From contig JACGWO010000011.1 in NCBI GenBank assembly GCA_034509735.1, positions 23,730,979 through 23,794,978 of the forward strand: a DNA stretch of 64,000 nt. Reading direction: 5' to 3'. The notes under the pieces were generated by a model. The model made no database searches. It had not been told where the DNA came from and worked only from the letters and a program-made list of their open reading frames with translations. Source of the DNA: Sesamum alatum. Lineage: Eukaryota > Streptophyta > Magnoliopsida > Lamiales > Pedaliaceae. Below, piece by piece: positions 23,551-33,533 of the stretch (positions are counted from its first letter, which is position 1; each line of letters opens with the position of its first letter). Made by a program: the position numbers and the translations under genes.

Positions 23551-23980
23551 TTAAATGCATTTTTGGTTTCGTAATTTAAGATATTTGGCATTTCCGTTCT
23601 ATAACTTTTGGTCCTGCATTTATTAATTTTTGTATTTCAGTCATTTTGGTCATTGGAGTTCACCTCATCGGGTGAGAAGGTGAACTTTGGGTTAAAAACG
23701 GGCTGAAATCACGAAAATTATAAAATACAAAATCAAAATTCTACCTTAAAAACTTAAAGAACAAAAACGCTGGCAGAAATGCACCAATAGGAACAAAAGC
23801 CCCAATTTTAAAATGCCACGTGAGAGGCACATTCATTTTTCCGACGAAGGAGTGAACTTCACAAAAAAAAGAACTAAAATCACAAAAATAAAAAGGTTGT
23901 AGAACCAAAACGCTATCCTAAAAAGTTCAAGGATAAAAACGCCAAATAAACTAAGTTATGGGACTAAAAAATGCATTTAA
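23551..23980. mobile_element. MITE-like element in intron 2 of the pyrophosphatase pseudogene
   Basis: The ends are TTAAATGCATTTTTGGTTTC and, reverse-complemented, TTAAATGCATTTTTTAGTCC. Both arms continue with similar 'GGCATTTCCGTTCTATAACTT'/'GGCGTTTTTATCCTTGAACT' wording. It lies between exon 2 (24061) and exon 3 (23477). Non-coding. Confidence 0.75.
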
Positions 23981-24432
23981 GCTGAGGAACAACATATAAT
24001 AAGCAGTAAATTAGGCATTTTTTAAGGTTTGCATGCAGGATAGGTGACTTGAGGACCTACGCAGTTGACAATATGGGGCGCTTCAGATCCTGCAAGAAAT
24101 GCAACCCTTTCAATGTTATGTGGGAAAAACCTTTATTTGTTAGTTATAATGACGCCTGCAATGTTGGCTTAGGAACCATCATTGATTAGTAATATACAGT
24201 ACCAATATCAATGTCATGCCAAGGATGTGCGATCACTGATCTCTTTGACAAGGACGACAGGATCCTTTCATTCAGCTTGGGAGCTCGGTTGGGAGATTGT
24301 TCTCCGCTGCTCATTCTCGATATCGATCTGCTAATGAACAAATATAACAGAAATTATTTCCAACTTACAAATATCAACCAGATATATTTGAAAGATTGCT
24401 ATTATGTCTTTTTAGGAAACATGCAAACAATT

Positions 24433-24686
24433 CCCTGTAATATTGCAAATGAGTAAATTATCTCCTATAAAAAAATAAAATTGCAATTTATCTCCCCTTT
24501 GTTTTTTAAAATGAATCAATTTACCTCCCCGTGTTTTTTAAAATGGAGTGATTTACCTGCCTGTCTAGGGAGGTAAATTGCTCCATTTTAAAAAACACAC
24601 GGATAAATTGCTCTTGTTTTTTTCTTTTTCCATAAAAAATAATTTGCTCATTTTATATCACATGAAGATAAATTGCACTAAACCCT
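24433..24686. mobile_element. Short inverted-repeat element upstream of the pyrophosphatase pseudogene
   Basis: The right arm (ATTTGCTCATTTTATATCAC then ATGAAGATAAATTGCACTAAACCC) and left arm (CCCTGTAATATTGCAAATGA) are inverted. The centre is a near-palindrome around CACTCCATTTTAAAAAACAC wording. It is the same family as the outer element at 61915-63517. About 120 bp above the pyrophosphatase start codon. Confidence 0.65.
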
Positions 24687-24783
24687 GATTTTACAGTGTT
24701 TTTATAATAACATGTATATTCACCTGAGATTGTTGAAATAGACAAAGTCGAATTATTATGAGTTCTGTAAGATGTTGGCGCGC

Positions 24784-24836
24784 GCACACACATATATATA
24801 TATATAATATATATGTGTGTAACTATGCGTGTGTGT
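24784..24836. repeat. (CA)n(TA)n(TG)n microsatellite
   Basis: Alternating purine-pyrimidine tract of CA, TA and TG repeats, able to fold back on itself. Confidence 0.85.
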
Positions 24837-25579
24837 GTTCAAAAATACGTATATCCAGGAATTAATTGGGCAGAGGGACCTCATGACTTGAAGGATGTTG
24901 ACTATTTCTGCCGAGTTTTATTCCTCCGATCGGTTGTACATGAGACAAGGCTGCAACTTCAGATCCACCTCACTTGCAAACTTTCTCAACTATATTTAGT
25001 TTGGTTTATTTGAAATACTAATACTAATTATAATTTCAATCTATTAAGTTTCTAGTCCAAAAAAATATAATAATATATATGAGATTAGAGAAAATTATAT
25101 TTTACGTACACAAGTTAGCTCTTTTGCGATTTTGGTTCTATTGTTTTGAACTTACAATTTAAATAACTCCAAATAAATTTGTAATTTTAGTTTGAAGTTT
25201 TTAGTTCCGTTAAATTAAGTTTTAATACAAAGTTGCATTTCAATATAGCATTTTATCCTTCAATATATGGATAATCGGAAAGAACATTTCACATTGAGTG
25301 ATATGTTAGGAGCTTGTATAATTAAGTTTTGGGGCAAATGGGGATAATCACCAACCAACGATAGAATTTGGATATAATTTCATTCTAGCATTGGTATGAC
25401 CATAGGAAGCTTTACATGGAAGAAGATATCCTGAGTCCAGTATATTGGGATGTTGAGGGATTACAAAACTTAAAGGTCCTGCATTAGTGTAAGAAATAAT
25501 AAAAAAAAAGTCAAACAATTGAGAAGTGTTTAAACACAACATAAGATCAACACAAAAGTTATGTTGATAAGCACCAAAG
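24837..25579. other. Intergenic, no gene seen
   Basis: AT-rich, with MITE-like wording near 25090-25260 (TTTTGGTTCTATTGTTTTGA) but no paired end that I could define. No coding signal. Confidence 0.45.
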
Positions 25580-26470
25580 ACAGATGAAGTACGAGATAGA
25601 CGAGAATATTTCTGCAGGTATCACAGGGAATACGGACACGACACCAACAGGTGCCGTAAGCTAAGACAGGAGATAGAGCGGCTCATCCAGGACGGTTACC
25701 TGAAGGTCTACGTCGACAAGGATCCACGTCGTGAGCAGAAGAATGAGCATTCCCGCCATCGCAGCTCCCGCAGCGCTGAGGAGCAAGTCGTTGGTCCTCC
25801 CGCAGGGAGCCCGAAGGGAAAAATTACCGGCTGAGGAGCAAAGCCCAAAAAACACCCCTGCCAAGGGGGTAATCCACATGATTGCAGGAGGACCTACTGA
25901 CAGGGACTCCAGCAGAGCCTGGTGGGCCCACGCCCATGCCGCTAGAGCAGTAATGGAACTTGACCACAAATAACCAGCAGGAGATCCTATGGTCCATTTC
26001 GGACCTGCTGATATACAGGGAGTTCATCTACCTCATAATGACGCACTGGTTATTTCTGCTACTCTTGCTAACTACACTGTTGAACGTATTTTTATGGATT
26101 CTGGCAGTTCTGCAGATATCCTTTTCTACGAGGTCTACCGTCAGATGGAGCTAGGGGATATCCCACTAGAGCCGGTGGACACCTCCTTGTACGGCTTTGC
26201 AGGGGAGGTTGTGCATCCCCTGGGATAAATCCTGCTCCCCTTATGCTTAGGGATAGAACCCAATCGAAAAACCAAAATGATTCGTTTCCTCATAGTATAC
26301 ATGCCCTCAGCTTACAACGTCATTTTGGGGCGTCCTGCCTTGAATGCATTTCCAAACTGTTGTCTCCACCTACCACATAAAGCAAAAATTCCCCGCTGGA
26401 GCAGGAACATGAGAAGTCACCGGTGACCAGTACACAGCCCGGAAATGCTATGTCGAATCAGTGAAATGAG
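25580..26470 (+). pseudogene. Ty3/gypsy gag-protease remnant
   Basis: From about 25600 the frame gives YHREYGHDTNRCRKLRQEIE and RLIQDGYLKVYVDKD, the zinc-knuckle/end-of-gag wording of Tat-type gypsy. After several stops, 25989-26228 encodes a retropepsin-like segment with IFMDSGSSADILFYE, and the frame continues past a stop at 26226 to PSAYNVILGRPALNAF (about 26309-26356). No RT follows. Confidence 0.8.
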
Positions 26471-26708
26471 GCAGCAGGAAAGACATGGAAATAGATCTCC
26501 CTTCGCCTAATAGGGAGAAAGGAAAACGACCTATGCAGCCTGGTGAGCAGGGACGCAACAGAGCTCTCACTGAACTTCTTATATACGCAAGGATGGGAGT
26601 CGTTCTTGATGAAATCATATCCCCGTTTCACTTCATCAAAACGTATGTTCTAGCTTCGAGAAAGTTGTTTTAGGCCATAGATGGATCTTTGGAGGCGGCA
26701 GACCTCTG

Positions 26709-26895
26709 CTATTCTCCAATAGATGTGAAACCTTCCAGTTGATCCATATATATCTCTTCCTCTACGAAACCGTTGAGGAAGGCGGTTTTCACGTCCATCT
26801 GCCATATTTTATACTCATACCATGGTATTGTGGCAAGCAGTATCCGAATGAACTTAGCCATTGCTACGGGCAAGTAGGTCTCCTCAAAATCGACC
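26709..26895 (-). pseudogene. Copia reverse-transcriptase fragment
   Basis: The minus strand encodes VDFEETYLPVAMAKFIRILL followed by IWQMDVKTAFLNGFVEEEIY. These are the central copia RT motifs (normally DF.ETYSPV and DVKTAFLNG). The fragment is cut on one side by copia LTR sequence in the opposite sense and has no partner domains. Confidence 0.85.
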
Positions 26896-28171
26896 CCGGG
26901 CCAGGATATGGTCGACGGAAGGACCATACATGGATGGGACTCGAAGCCTAAATGTTCACGCCAATATTTACCTAGTCTCTGGTGCCATGGACCATTGTTA
27001 GACGGCACCCATTGTGACGGGCGTTTCCAATTAATGGTTAATCAGAAAAGAATTAATTAAATTAGATTTATTTAATTATTTGTGTTGGACACAGGCCCAA
27101 GTCTAGCTTAGGGTGAACCTAAAGAGCCACACACAAATCCCTATGGAAGTAGTGGAATTAATTTGGAAATTAATTCTCAAATGATTGGATCATTTATTGG
27201 GAGAGTCCATTGGATGGATGGTCTAAGAATTAATTAATTGGATTAATTAATTTTGGTCGTAACACCTTTAAATTAATTGAATTAATTTATTGGGTTTGGT
27301 TTAGCTAATTGATTGGATCAATTAATTAGTGTTTGAGCTTATGTTTATTTAATTAGATTAAATAAACTTTTGGATTTCAATAAGGCTTAAAAGTAATTGG
27401 ATTAATTTGAAACCAATGGATCACTTGATTTAATTTCATTAAATCAAAATCGGTCAAACTGGTCCATGACTTGAAGTCCAAGCTCAAGGGGTAAAAGCAA
27501 GCTGAGTAGGAGTTGAAAATCCTCCATGGAATGTATGACATATGGGAGGTTGCACAGGTAGTGCACTTATATGATGGGTAGTGGTGCACATGTTGTGCAT
27601 AGTGTGTAAATGTTATTTTAAAAATAACTTGTTTTGTATGTAATTTGATTACACTACACACGACTTGGATACTCTTGTCGACTCCCTAACTTGCTCTCTC
27701 CTCACACAAGCCACAAAATTTTCTCCCTTAATCTCCATCTTTTGAGTTCTCCTTGAATAAGATTCAAGTTGAGAACAAGAGAGATATGTATACACTAATC
27801 AATAGTGTAATACGGTTTCGTTTCTTCCTCGATCTAGCTTCTACCTAGCAGTAGATCTAGATCTACATTCCTAGTGTGGTGTGGATCATCTTTAGAGGTA
27901 TTCTAAGCTGGATCCTAAATTGAACGTAAAAGAAACAAAAAGGGAATCAATGCTTGTTCTCGTTCGACATGTGAAACGAAAAAGGTAATGTTACGATTTA
28001 AATTATTGTGGTTTTTTTTGTTTTCTCCTCTATCCACATGCAAAAGCATATTTTATTCATATTATGATGCTTTTGAATAGACCGAACACCCGAAAATTCA
28101 AAGGGAACACCCCTTTTAAATCATTTTGAATTTCTTTTATTTTACGCTTCCGTCGCATTCCCGGGGCGTAC
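26896..28171 (+). repeat. Partial copia LTR (3' part), copy C1
   Basis: Similar to the inner and 3' portion of the LTRs at 33534 and 40416 and to the reverse complement of 13167-17342. Shared wording: CTAGTCTCTGGTGCCATGGACC, GGCCCAAGTCTAGCTTAGGG, TAGACCGAACACCCGAAAAT and ACACCCCTTTTAAATC. The 5' part of the LTR is missing and is replaced by the RT fragment. Right limit approximate. Confidence 0.75.
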
Positions 28172-29606
28172 TGATTCTTTCATTCTTACCTTGAATACAC
28201 ATCTTGTGATCAATCAAAACAATAGAAAATTAATTATATTAAGCAGGTAAATCTTATCCACTTGGAAAGAAGTCACCGAAGTTTTAGAGAAGCAAAATGA
28301 TCATGTGTGCAACTAGGATCACCTTCTATGATGTGGCTTGTAACTCTATTGGTGTCTCTTTGAGTAAGGTATTGTCTGTCCTGACTTTGTAGGAGTCTCA
28401 CGGATTTTTTCCTGAAAATGTGCTTCGTTAAGGAGATGGGGCCTTGAGGTCTATATGCTACTCAAACTCCTCATTTGCAAGCCATGTGGGATGCTTGCGT
28501 ACATGATCTACTGGAGGGTTTCAGTTCATAAAATCTTTGTAATGGTGTGATTATAGAGTCGAACAGGTATGCCGTTGAGCAATTTATCTCCTCTAATTTA
28601 TGATAACGAACACCCTGCATGTTCAAACTCTGTTTTAATAAGTACATCATATGGTAAATATCATCAATATAAACTATACAATCAGTTGAAATAATGTTAT
28701 TCATGATACTAAAGCCTGATTGTAGTGTTCTTATTCACATAAAACTTTTTTGCCTTTACGATGTTTAGGTAGAAGTGCATGAATAACAAAGCGAGAATAG
28801 CCGCAAAAGACCTATGTTATATACTATTCGTCCATTTGAAAATGATAATATTGCAATAAAATTGCACAATTATAAGAAGACGTGGAAAAGATTAAGATAA
28901 CCAAAGGAATAACTTAATCTCAACTTTAAATCTTAGTCATAATCAATTATAATGATTCATAAATTGATTTTCATTATAATGGTAAATAAGTTATTAAAAA
29001 ATATATTTGTTGAAGTGCGCGTGCAAATAGCGAAAATTGATAAGAACCAAAATAATATTTTCTAGTTAAAACCAAGTATCACAATAACTAGGAAAAAGAA
29101 AGGTTTGATGTTGGGATTGTACCAAATCCGTTCTATTACTTTTGGAGCGGGGCAAATGATGAATGATCCAACTTTCTTTTCTCTCATGATAAGAAAATTG
29201 GGTGGCATTGGTCATTAATGATTGACTTTTCTCCTCCTTGCCATATAACAACTTGACTATGTAAAAGGTTTGATATTGCTGATGAGAAAATATTTTCTTA
29301 ATAGCTAGAATATATATATACACACACACTACAAAAAGAGAGAAGATAAGTAATAAAAAAATCATGTAACAATTTTAAGATTGTTACTAATTATATATAT
29401 TTAGTGATAAGAATTTTTATTTTGTCAAAATAATGAATTTCATAATTTTAATAGTGACTATTATTTCATAAACAAATGTTATTAGAAAGAACTAGTGATA
29501 AGAACTTGTGCACAAAGTTGCTATTAAAAATAATTAGTGAGACATGCAGTGACAATTATTGATAACAAATAACTATTTTCACTATAAATGTGCCATTAAT
29601 CATTTA
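27179..29606. repeat. Segmental tandem duplication, unit 1
   Basis: From AAATGATTGGATCATTTATT to ...CATTAATCATTTA this segment recurs directly downstream (29618-31975) in the same orientation with few mismatches. It covers the last kilobase of copy C1, about 1.1 kb of non-LTR sequence, and a CACTA-like tip (CACTACAAAAAGAG at 29327). Unit 1 keeps a 57-bp piece (around 27310-27366) missing from unit 2. Confidence 0.9.
29327..29606 (+). mobile_element. CACTA-like terminal fragment (in unit 1)
   Basis: Starts CACTACAAAAAGAGAGAAGA followed by many TTAGTGA/TAGTGAC subterminal motifs. It is cut short by the start of duplication unit 2. The corresponding tip in unit 2 is at 31696. Confidence 0.55.
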
Positions 29607-29617
29607 AAGGAGAATAT

Positions 29618-31975
29618 AAATGATTGGATTATTTATTGGGAGAGTCCATTGGATGGATGGCCTAAGAATTAATTAATTGGATTAATTAATTTTGGTCGTA
29701 ACACCTTTAAATTAATTGAATTAATTTATTGGGTTTGGTTTAACTAATTGATTGGATTTCAATAAGGTTTAAAAGTAATTGGATTAATTTGAAACCAATG
29801 GATCACTTGATTTAATTTCATTAAATCAAAATCGGTCAAACTGGTCCATGACTTGAAGTCCAAGCTCAAGCGATAAAAGCAAGCTGAGTAAGAGTTGAAA
29901 ATCCTCCATGGAATGTACGACATATGGGAGCTTGCACAGGTAGTGCACTTATAGGATGGGTCGTGGTGCACATGTTGTGTATAGTGTGTAAAAGTTATTT
30001 TGAAAATAACTTGTTTTGTATGTAATTTGATTACACTACACACAAGACTTGGATACTCTTGTCGACTCCCTAACTTGCTCTCTCCTCACACAAGCCACAA
30101 AATTTTCTCCCTTAATCTCCATCTTTTGAGTTCTCCTTAAATAAGATTCAAGTTGAGAACAAGAGAGATATGTATACACTAATCAATAGTGTAATACGGT
30201 TTCGTTTCTTCCTCGATTTAGCTTCTACCTAGCAGTAGATCTAGATCTACAATCCTAGTGTGGTGTGGATCATCTTTAGAGGTATTCTAAGCTGGATCCT
30301 AAATTGAACGGAAAAGAAACAAAAAGGAATCAATGCTTGTTCTCGTTCTACATGTGAAACGAAAAAGGTAATGTTACGAGTTAAATTATTGTGGTTTTTT
30401 TTGTTTTCTCCTCTAGCCACATAAAAAAGCATATTTTATTCATATTATGATGCTTTTGAATAGACCGAACACCCGAAAATTCAAAGGGAACACCCCTTTC
30501 AAATAATTTTAAATTTCTTTTATTTTACACTTCCACCGCATTCTCCGGGTATACTAATTCTTTCATTCTTACCTTGTATACAGATCAATCAAAATAATAA
30601 AAAATTAATTATATTAAGCAGGTAAATCTTATCCACTTGGAAAAAATTCACCAAAGTTTTAGAGAAGCAAAATGATCATGTGTGCAACTAGGATCACCTT
30701 CTATGATGTGGCTTGTAACTCTATTGGTGTCTCTTTGAGTAAGGTATTGTCTATCCTGACTTTGTATGAGTCTCCTGGATTTTTCCTGAAAATGTGCTTC
30801 GTTAAGGAGATGGGGCCTTGAGGTCTATATGATACTCAAACTCCTCATTTACAACCCATGTGGGATGCTTGCGTACATGATCTACTGGAGGGTTTCAGTT
30901 CATAAAATCTTTGTAATGGTGTGATTATAGAGTTGAACAGGTATGCCGTTGAGCAATTTATCTCCTCTAATTTATGATAAGGAACACCCTGCATGTTCAA
31001 TCTCTGTTGTAATAAGTACGTCGTATGGTAAATATAATCAATATAAACTATACAATCACTTGAAATAGTGTTAATGATACTAAAACCTGATTGTAGTGTT
31101 CTTATTCACATAAAACGTTTTTGCCTTTACGATGTTTAGGTAGAAGTGCACGAACAACAAGGCGAGAATAGCCGCAAAAGGCCTATGTTATATACTATTC
31201 GTCCAATTGAAAATGATAATATTGCAATAAAATTGCACATTTATAAGAAGACGTGGAAAAGATTAAGATAACCAAAGGAATAACTTAAGCTCGACTTTAA
31301 ATCTTAGTCATAATCAATTATAATGATTCATAAATTGATTTTCATTATAATGGTAAATAAGTTATTAAAAAATATATTTGTTGAAGTGCGCGTGCAAATA
31401 GCGAAAATTGATAAGAACCAAAATAATATTTTCTAGTTAAAACCAAGTATCACAATAACTAGGAAAAAGAAAGGTTTGATGTTGGGATTGTACCAAATCC
31501 GTTCTATTACTTTTGGAGCGTGGCAAATGATGAATGATCCAACTTTCTTTTCTCTCATGATAAGAAAATTGGGAGGCGTTGGTCATTAATGATTGACTTT
31601 TCTCCTCCTTGCCATATAACAACCTGACTATGTCAAAGGTTTGATATTGTTGATGAGAAAATATTTTCTTAATAGCTAGAATATATATACACACACACTA
31701 CAAAAAGGGAGAAGATAAGTAATAAAAAAATCATGTAACAATTTTAAGATTGTTACTAATTATATATATTTAGTGATAAGAATTTTTATTTTGTCAAAAT
31801 AATGAATTTCATAATTTTAATAGTGACCATTATTTCATAAACAAATGTTATTAGAAAGAACTAGTGATAAGAACTTGTGCACAAAGTTGCTATTAAAAAT
31901 AAGTAGTGAGACATGCAGTGACAATTATTGATAACAAATAACTATTTTCACTATAAATGTTCCATTAATCATTTA
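29618..31975. repeat. Segmental tandem duplication, unit 2
   Basis: Second copy of 27179-29606. The offset is 2439 bp at the left end, 2382 bp after a 57-bp deletion, and about 2371 bp near the right end, so small indels accumulated after duplication. It ends at ...CATTAATCATTTA (31975), where single-copy CACTA-like sequence continues. Confidence 0.9.
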
Positions 31976-32327
31976 TAAAAGCAACTTTGTGCACAATTTT
32001 CGTCACTAATAAATATATAGTGACAAGTCAAAAATTTTCTCACTTAATATATATTATAGGTGACAACTATAAAATTATCACTTGATATTTTGTCACTCAA
32101 TTTATTTGTTTTATCACGACTTGCAACTATTATTTTAATATAGAGAATGGGATAACTATTCACTTCAAACATGCGTGCAATATTTTGATAGAATACTACA
32201 ACTTAATATACACCAACTGTGTGGTGCACTGAACTCTTCTCCAGCACATACTTGTTACTAAAATACATATTGCTATTAGGCAAAACAAAACTCTCATGTA
32301 TAGATCTATCAATCAAATACTATATGT

Positions 32328-32346
32328 ATATATATATATATATAAA
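32328..32346 (+). promoter_or_regulatory. (TA)n/TATAAAT tract, possible promoter of the 51-aa ORF
   Basis: TATATATATATATATAAAT lies about 155 bp upstream of the ATG at 32502, followed by a C/A-rich leader. It may simply be a microsatellite. Confidence 0.3.
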
Positions 32347-32501
32347 TTAATTGACACATCTACATATGGGGTATTATCTATACACAAAACTTCTCCTTGT
32401 TTCGCTTCGCACACCCTCCTCCCCAAACAAAAAAAGATACCAAAAAGCAAAGAGTCGTATCCAACATTTGACCTCATTGTTGACGCAAATAATTTAGAAA
32501 A

Positions 32502-32657
32502 ATGGCTAGTGGAGCAGATCAAAAGCTTGAAATGGTTCCTGTTGTAGCTACTAAAATCTTAGTCCAAGGTCTGGTTGGTGGAGAAGATCATAAGCTTCAA
32601 ATGGTTCCTATTATAGCTATTCAGGCCTTAGCCAAGGTCTTACGTGCATCAACATGA
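32502..32657 (+). CDS. Small internally duplicated ORF (51 aa), function unknown
   Basis: ATG at 32502, TGA at 32655-32657. The peptide is made of two related halves: GADQKLEMVPVVATKILVQ and GEDHKLQMVPIIAIQALAKV. At the DNA level about 60 bp (AAGCTTGAAATGGTTCCT / AAGCTTCAAATGGTTCCT and flanks) is tandemly repeated with a dozen or so differences. Many of these are conservative at protein level (L-E/L-Q, VV/II, KIL/QAL). There is no signal peptide or TM segment; each half could form a short amphipathic helix. The leader is TATA-containing and C/A-rich. I do not recognise a family. It lies in repeat-rich DNA, so it may be a relic or a chance ORF. Confidence 0.35.
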   Translation: MASGADQKLEMVPVVATKILVQGLVGGEDHKLQMVPIIAIQALAKVLRAST

Positions 32658-33533
32658 AGCAATTGTTAAGTGCTTCATTTTTTAAGCTAATGGATTAGGT
32701 GAGATAGACAACCAGTGAATCATATTTGTAGTTAGTTTCTTCTAGTTGTTATATATTATGGTATGAGTAATATAAGTATTTTTTTTCTATATTATTCTTT
32801 GATCTAATTGTGCAATTAATTGTGCATGCGTCTTCTCTTTTGTAGCATTTCTTTTGAAGGAATATATTCAATACTAAAAATTAACTAGTAGTTATTTATT
32901 TGGTCGAGCCACAACGTAGATTGATAGATTACGAATATTTTATATAAGGAAGATAAGATCATCTCTGATTTTTCGGTCTCTTCCATATATAGAATGCATA
33001 AATGCCTTTGCCGATAGTTGTTTAATGCGATCTACTTCCATTTGTAATGTTAGAACACTCTTACTCTGATCACGGTATCCACACCCTTAATTTATCGTAA
33101 ATAACTATTTTCAGATCCTTTCAAAGTTGTATATCCCATGTCGTAGAGCTATAGGGTAAATATTTTATAATTCAAAATTTTCTGTTGAAAAATAATTGAG
33201 ATATTCTCTTTAACCATCCTTCCACGATAAATATAATTTTTAGAGAATCTATTTTACTTGTCTATTGTGTCCCCAATTTTTATTGACAAATGATTTTCAT
33301 ATTTTACATAATTGCTTAAATTTTAATTTTAGCGTAAGTTATCTTACATGTATTTTTTATTTATATTTTAAAAATAATTTTATTTGAATATAAAAAAAAG
33401 CTGAGAAGTAAAATAAGACTCGTATATGAGAATACAAAAATTCACCCTTAATTTTTAGTAGTGATACAATCAACACATATATGAACATATAGGGTAACGA
33501 TATTCTCGTTACCCTTAATTCTTATATTTATAT

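Larger units (their letters stand above)
19993..24314 (-). pseudogene. Soluble inorganic pyrophosphatase (family I), eight exons, decayed
   Basis: Family I PPase hydrolyses pyrophosphate in the cytosol. Exons on the minus strand: 24314-24203 ([20 protein letters not shown]... HPWHDIDI), 24089-24061 (SEAPHIVNC), 23477-23411 (VEITKGSKVKYELDKKTG), 23302-23193 (VDRVLYSSVV...), 21700-21635 (EPVLPGSLLRARPIGLMPMI), 21050-20930 ([20 protein letters not shown]...), 20837-20753 (KKNENKEVAVNAFL) and 20035-19993 (DLYAEYIMQTLKR, stop). All have GT-AG borders. There is an extra base at the end of exon 3, two single-base insertions in exon 4, and a frame problem in exon 7. The signature D-x-D-P-x-D in exon 4 reads D-K-R-P-L-D, so a metal-binding Asp is lost. 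The exon set is otherwise complete, so this is a once-normal gene that has decayed in place. Assembly indels are a weaker alternative because they would not explain the lost Asp. Confidence 0.85.
31696..33463 (+). mobile_element. Possible non-autonomous CACTA-like element
   Basis: Left tip CACTACAAAAAGGG at 31696; the candidate right tip TTTTTAGTAGTG ends at 33463 (reverse complement CACTACTAAAAA). Subterminal regions carry repeated TAGTGA/TCACTA motifs, and an inverted pair around CTTGTGCACAAAGTTGCT / AGCAACTTTGTGCACAA flanks 31930. The 3-bp flanks (ACA/ATA) do not match exactly. No transposase is seen. Boundaries tentative. Confidence 0.4.

Noticed and set aside
24211..24456. 81-codon plus frame
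   Set aside because: Overlaps pyrophosphatase exon 1 on the opposite strand and a MITE; a shadow frame.
27377..27661. 94-codon minus frame, repeated almost identically at 29759-30043
   Set aside because: Conserved only because of the recent tandem duplication; it is LTR sequence and is not open in other LTR copies.
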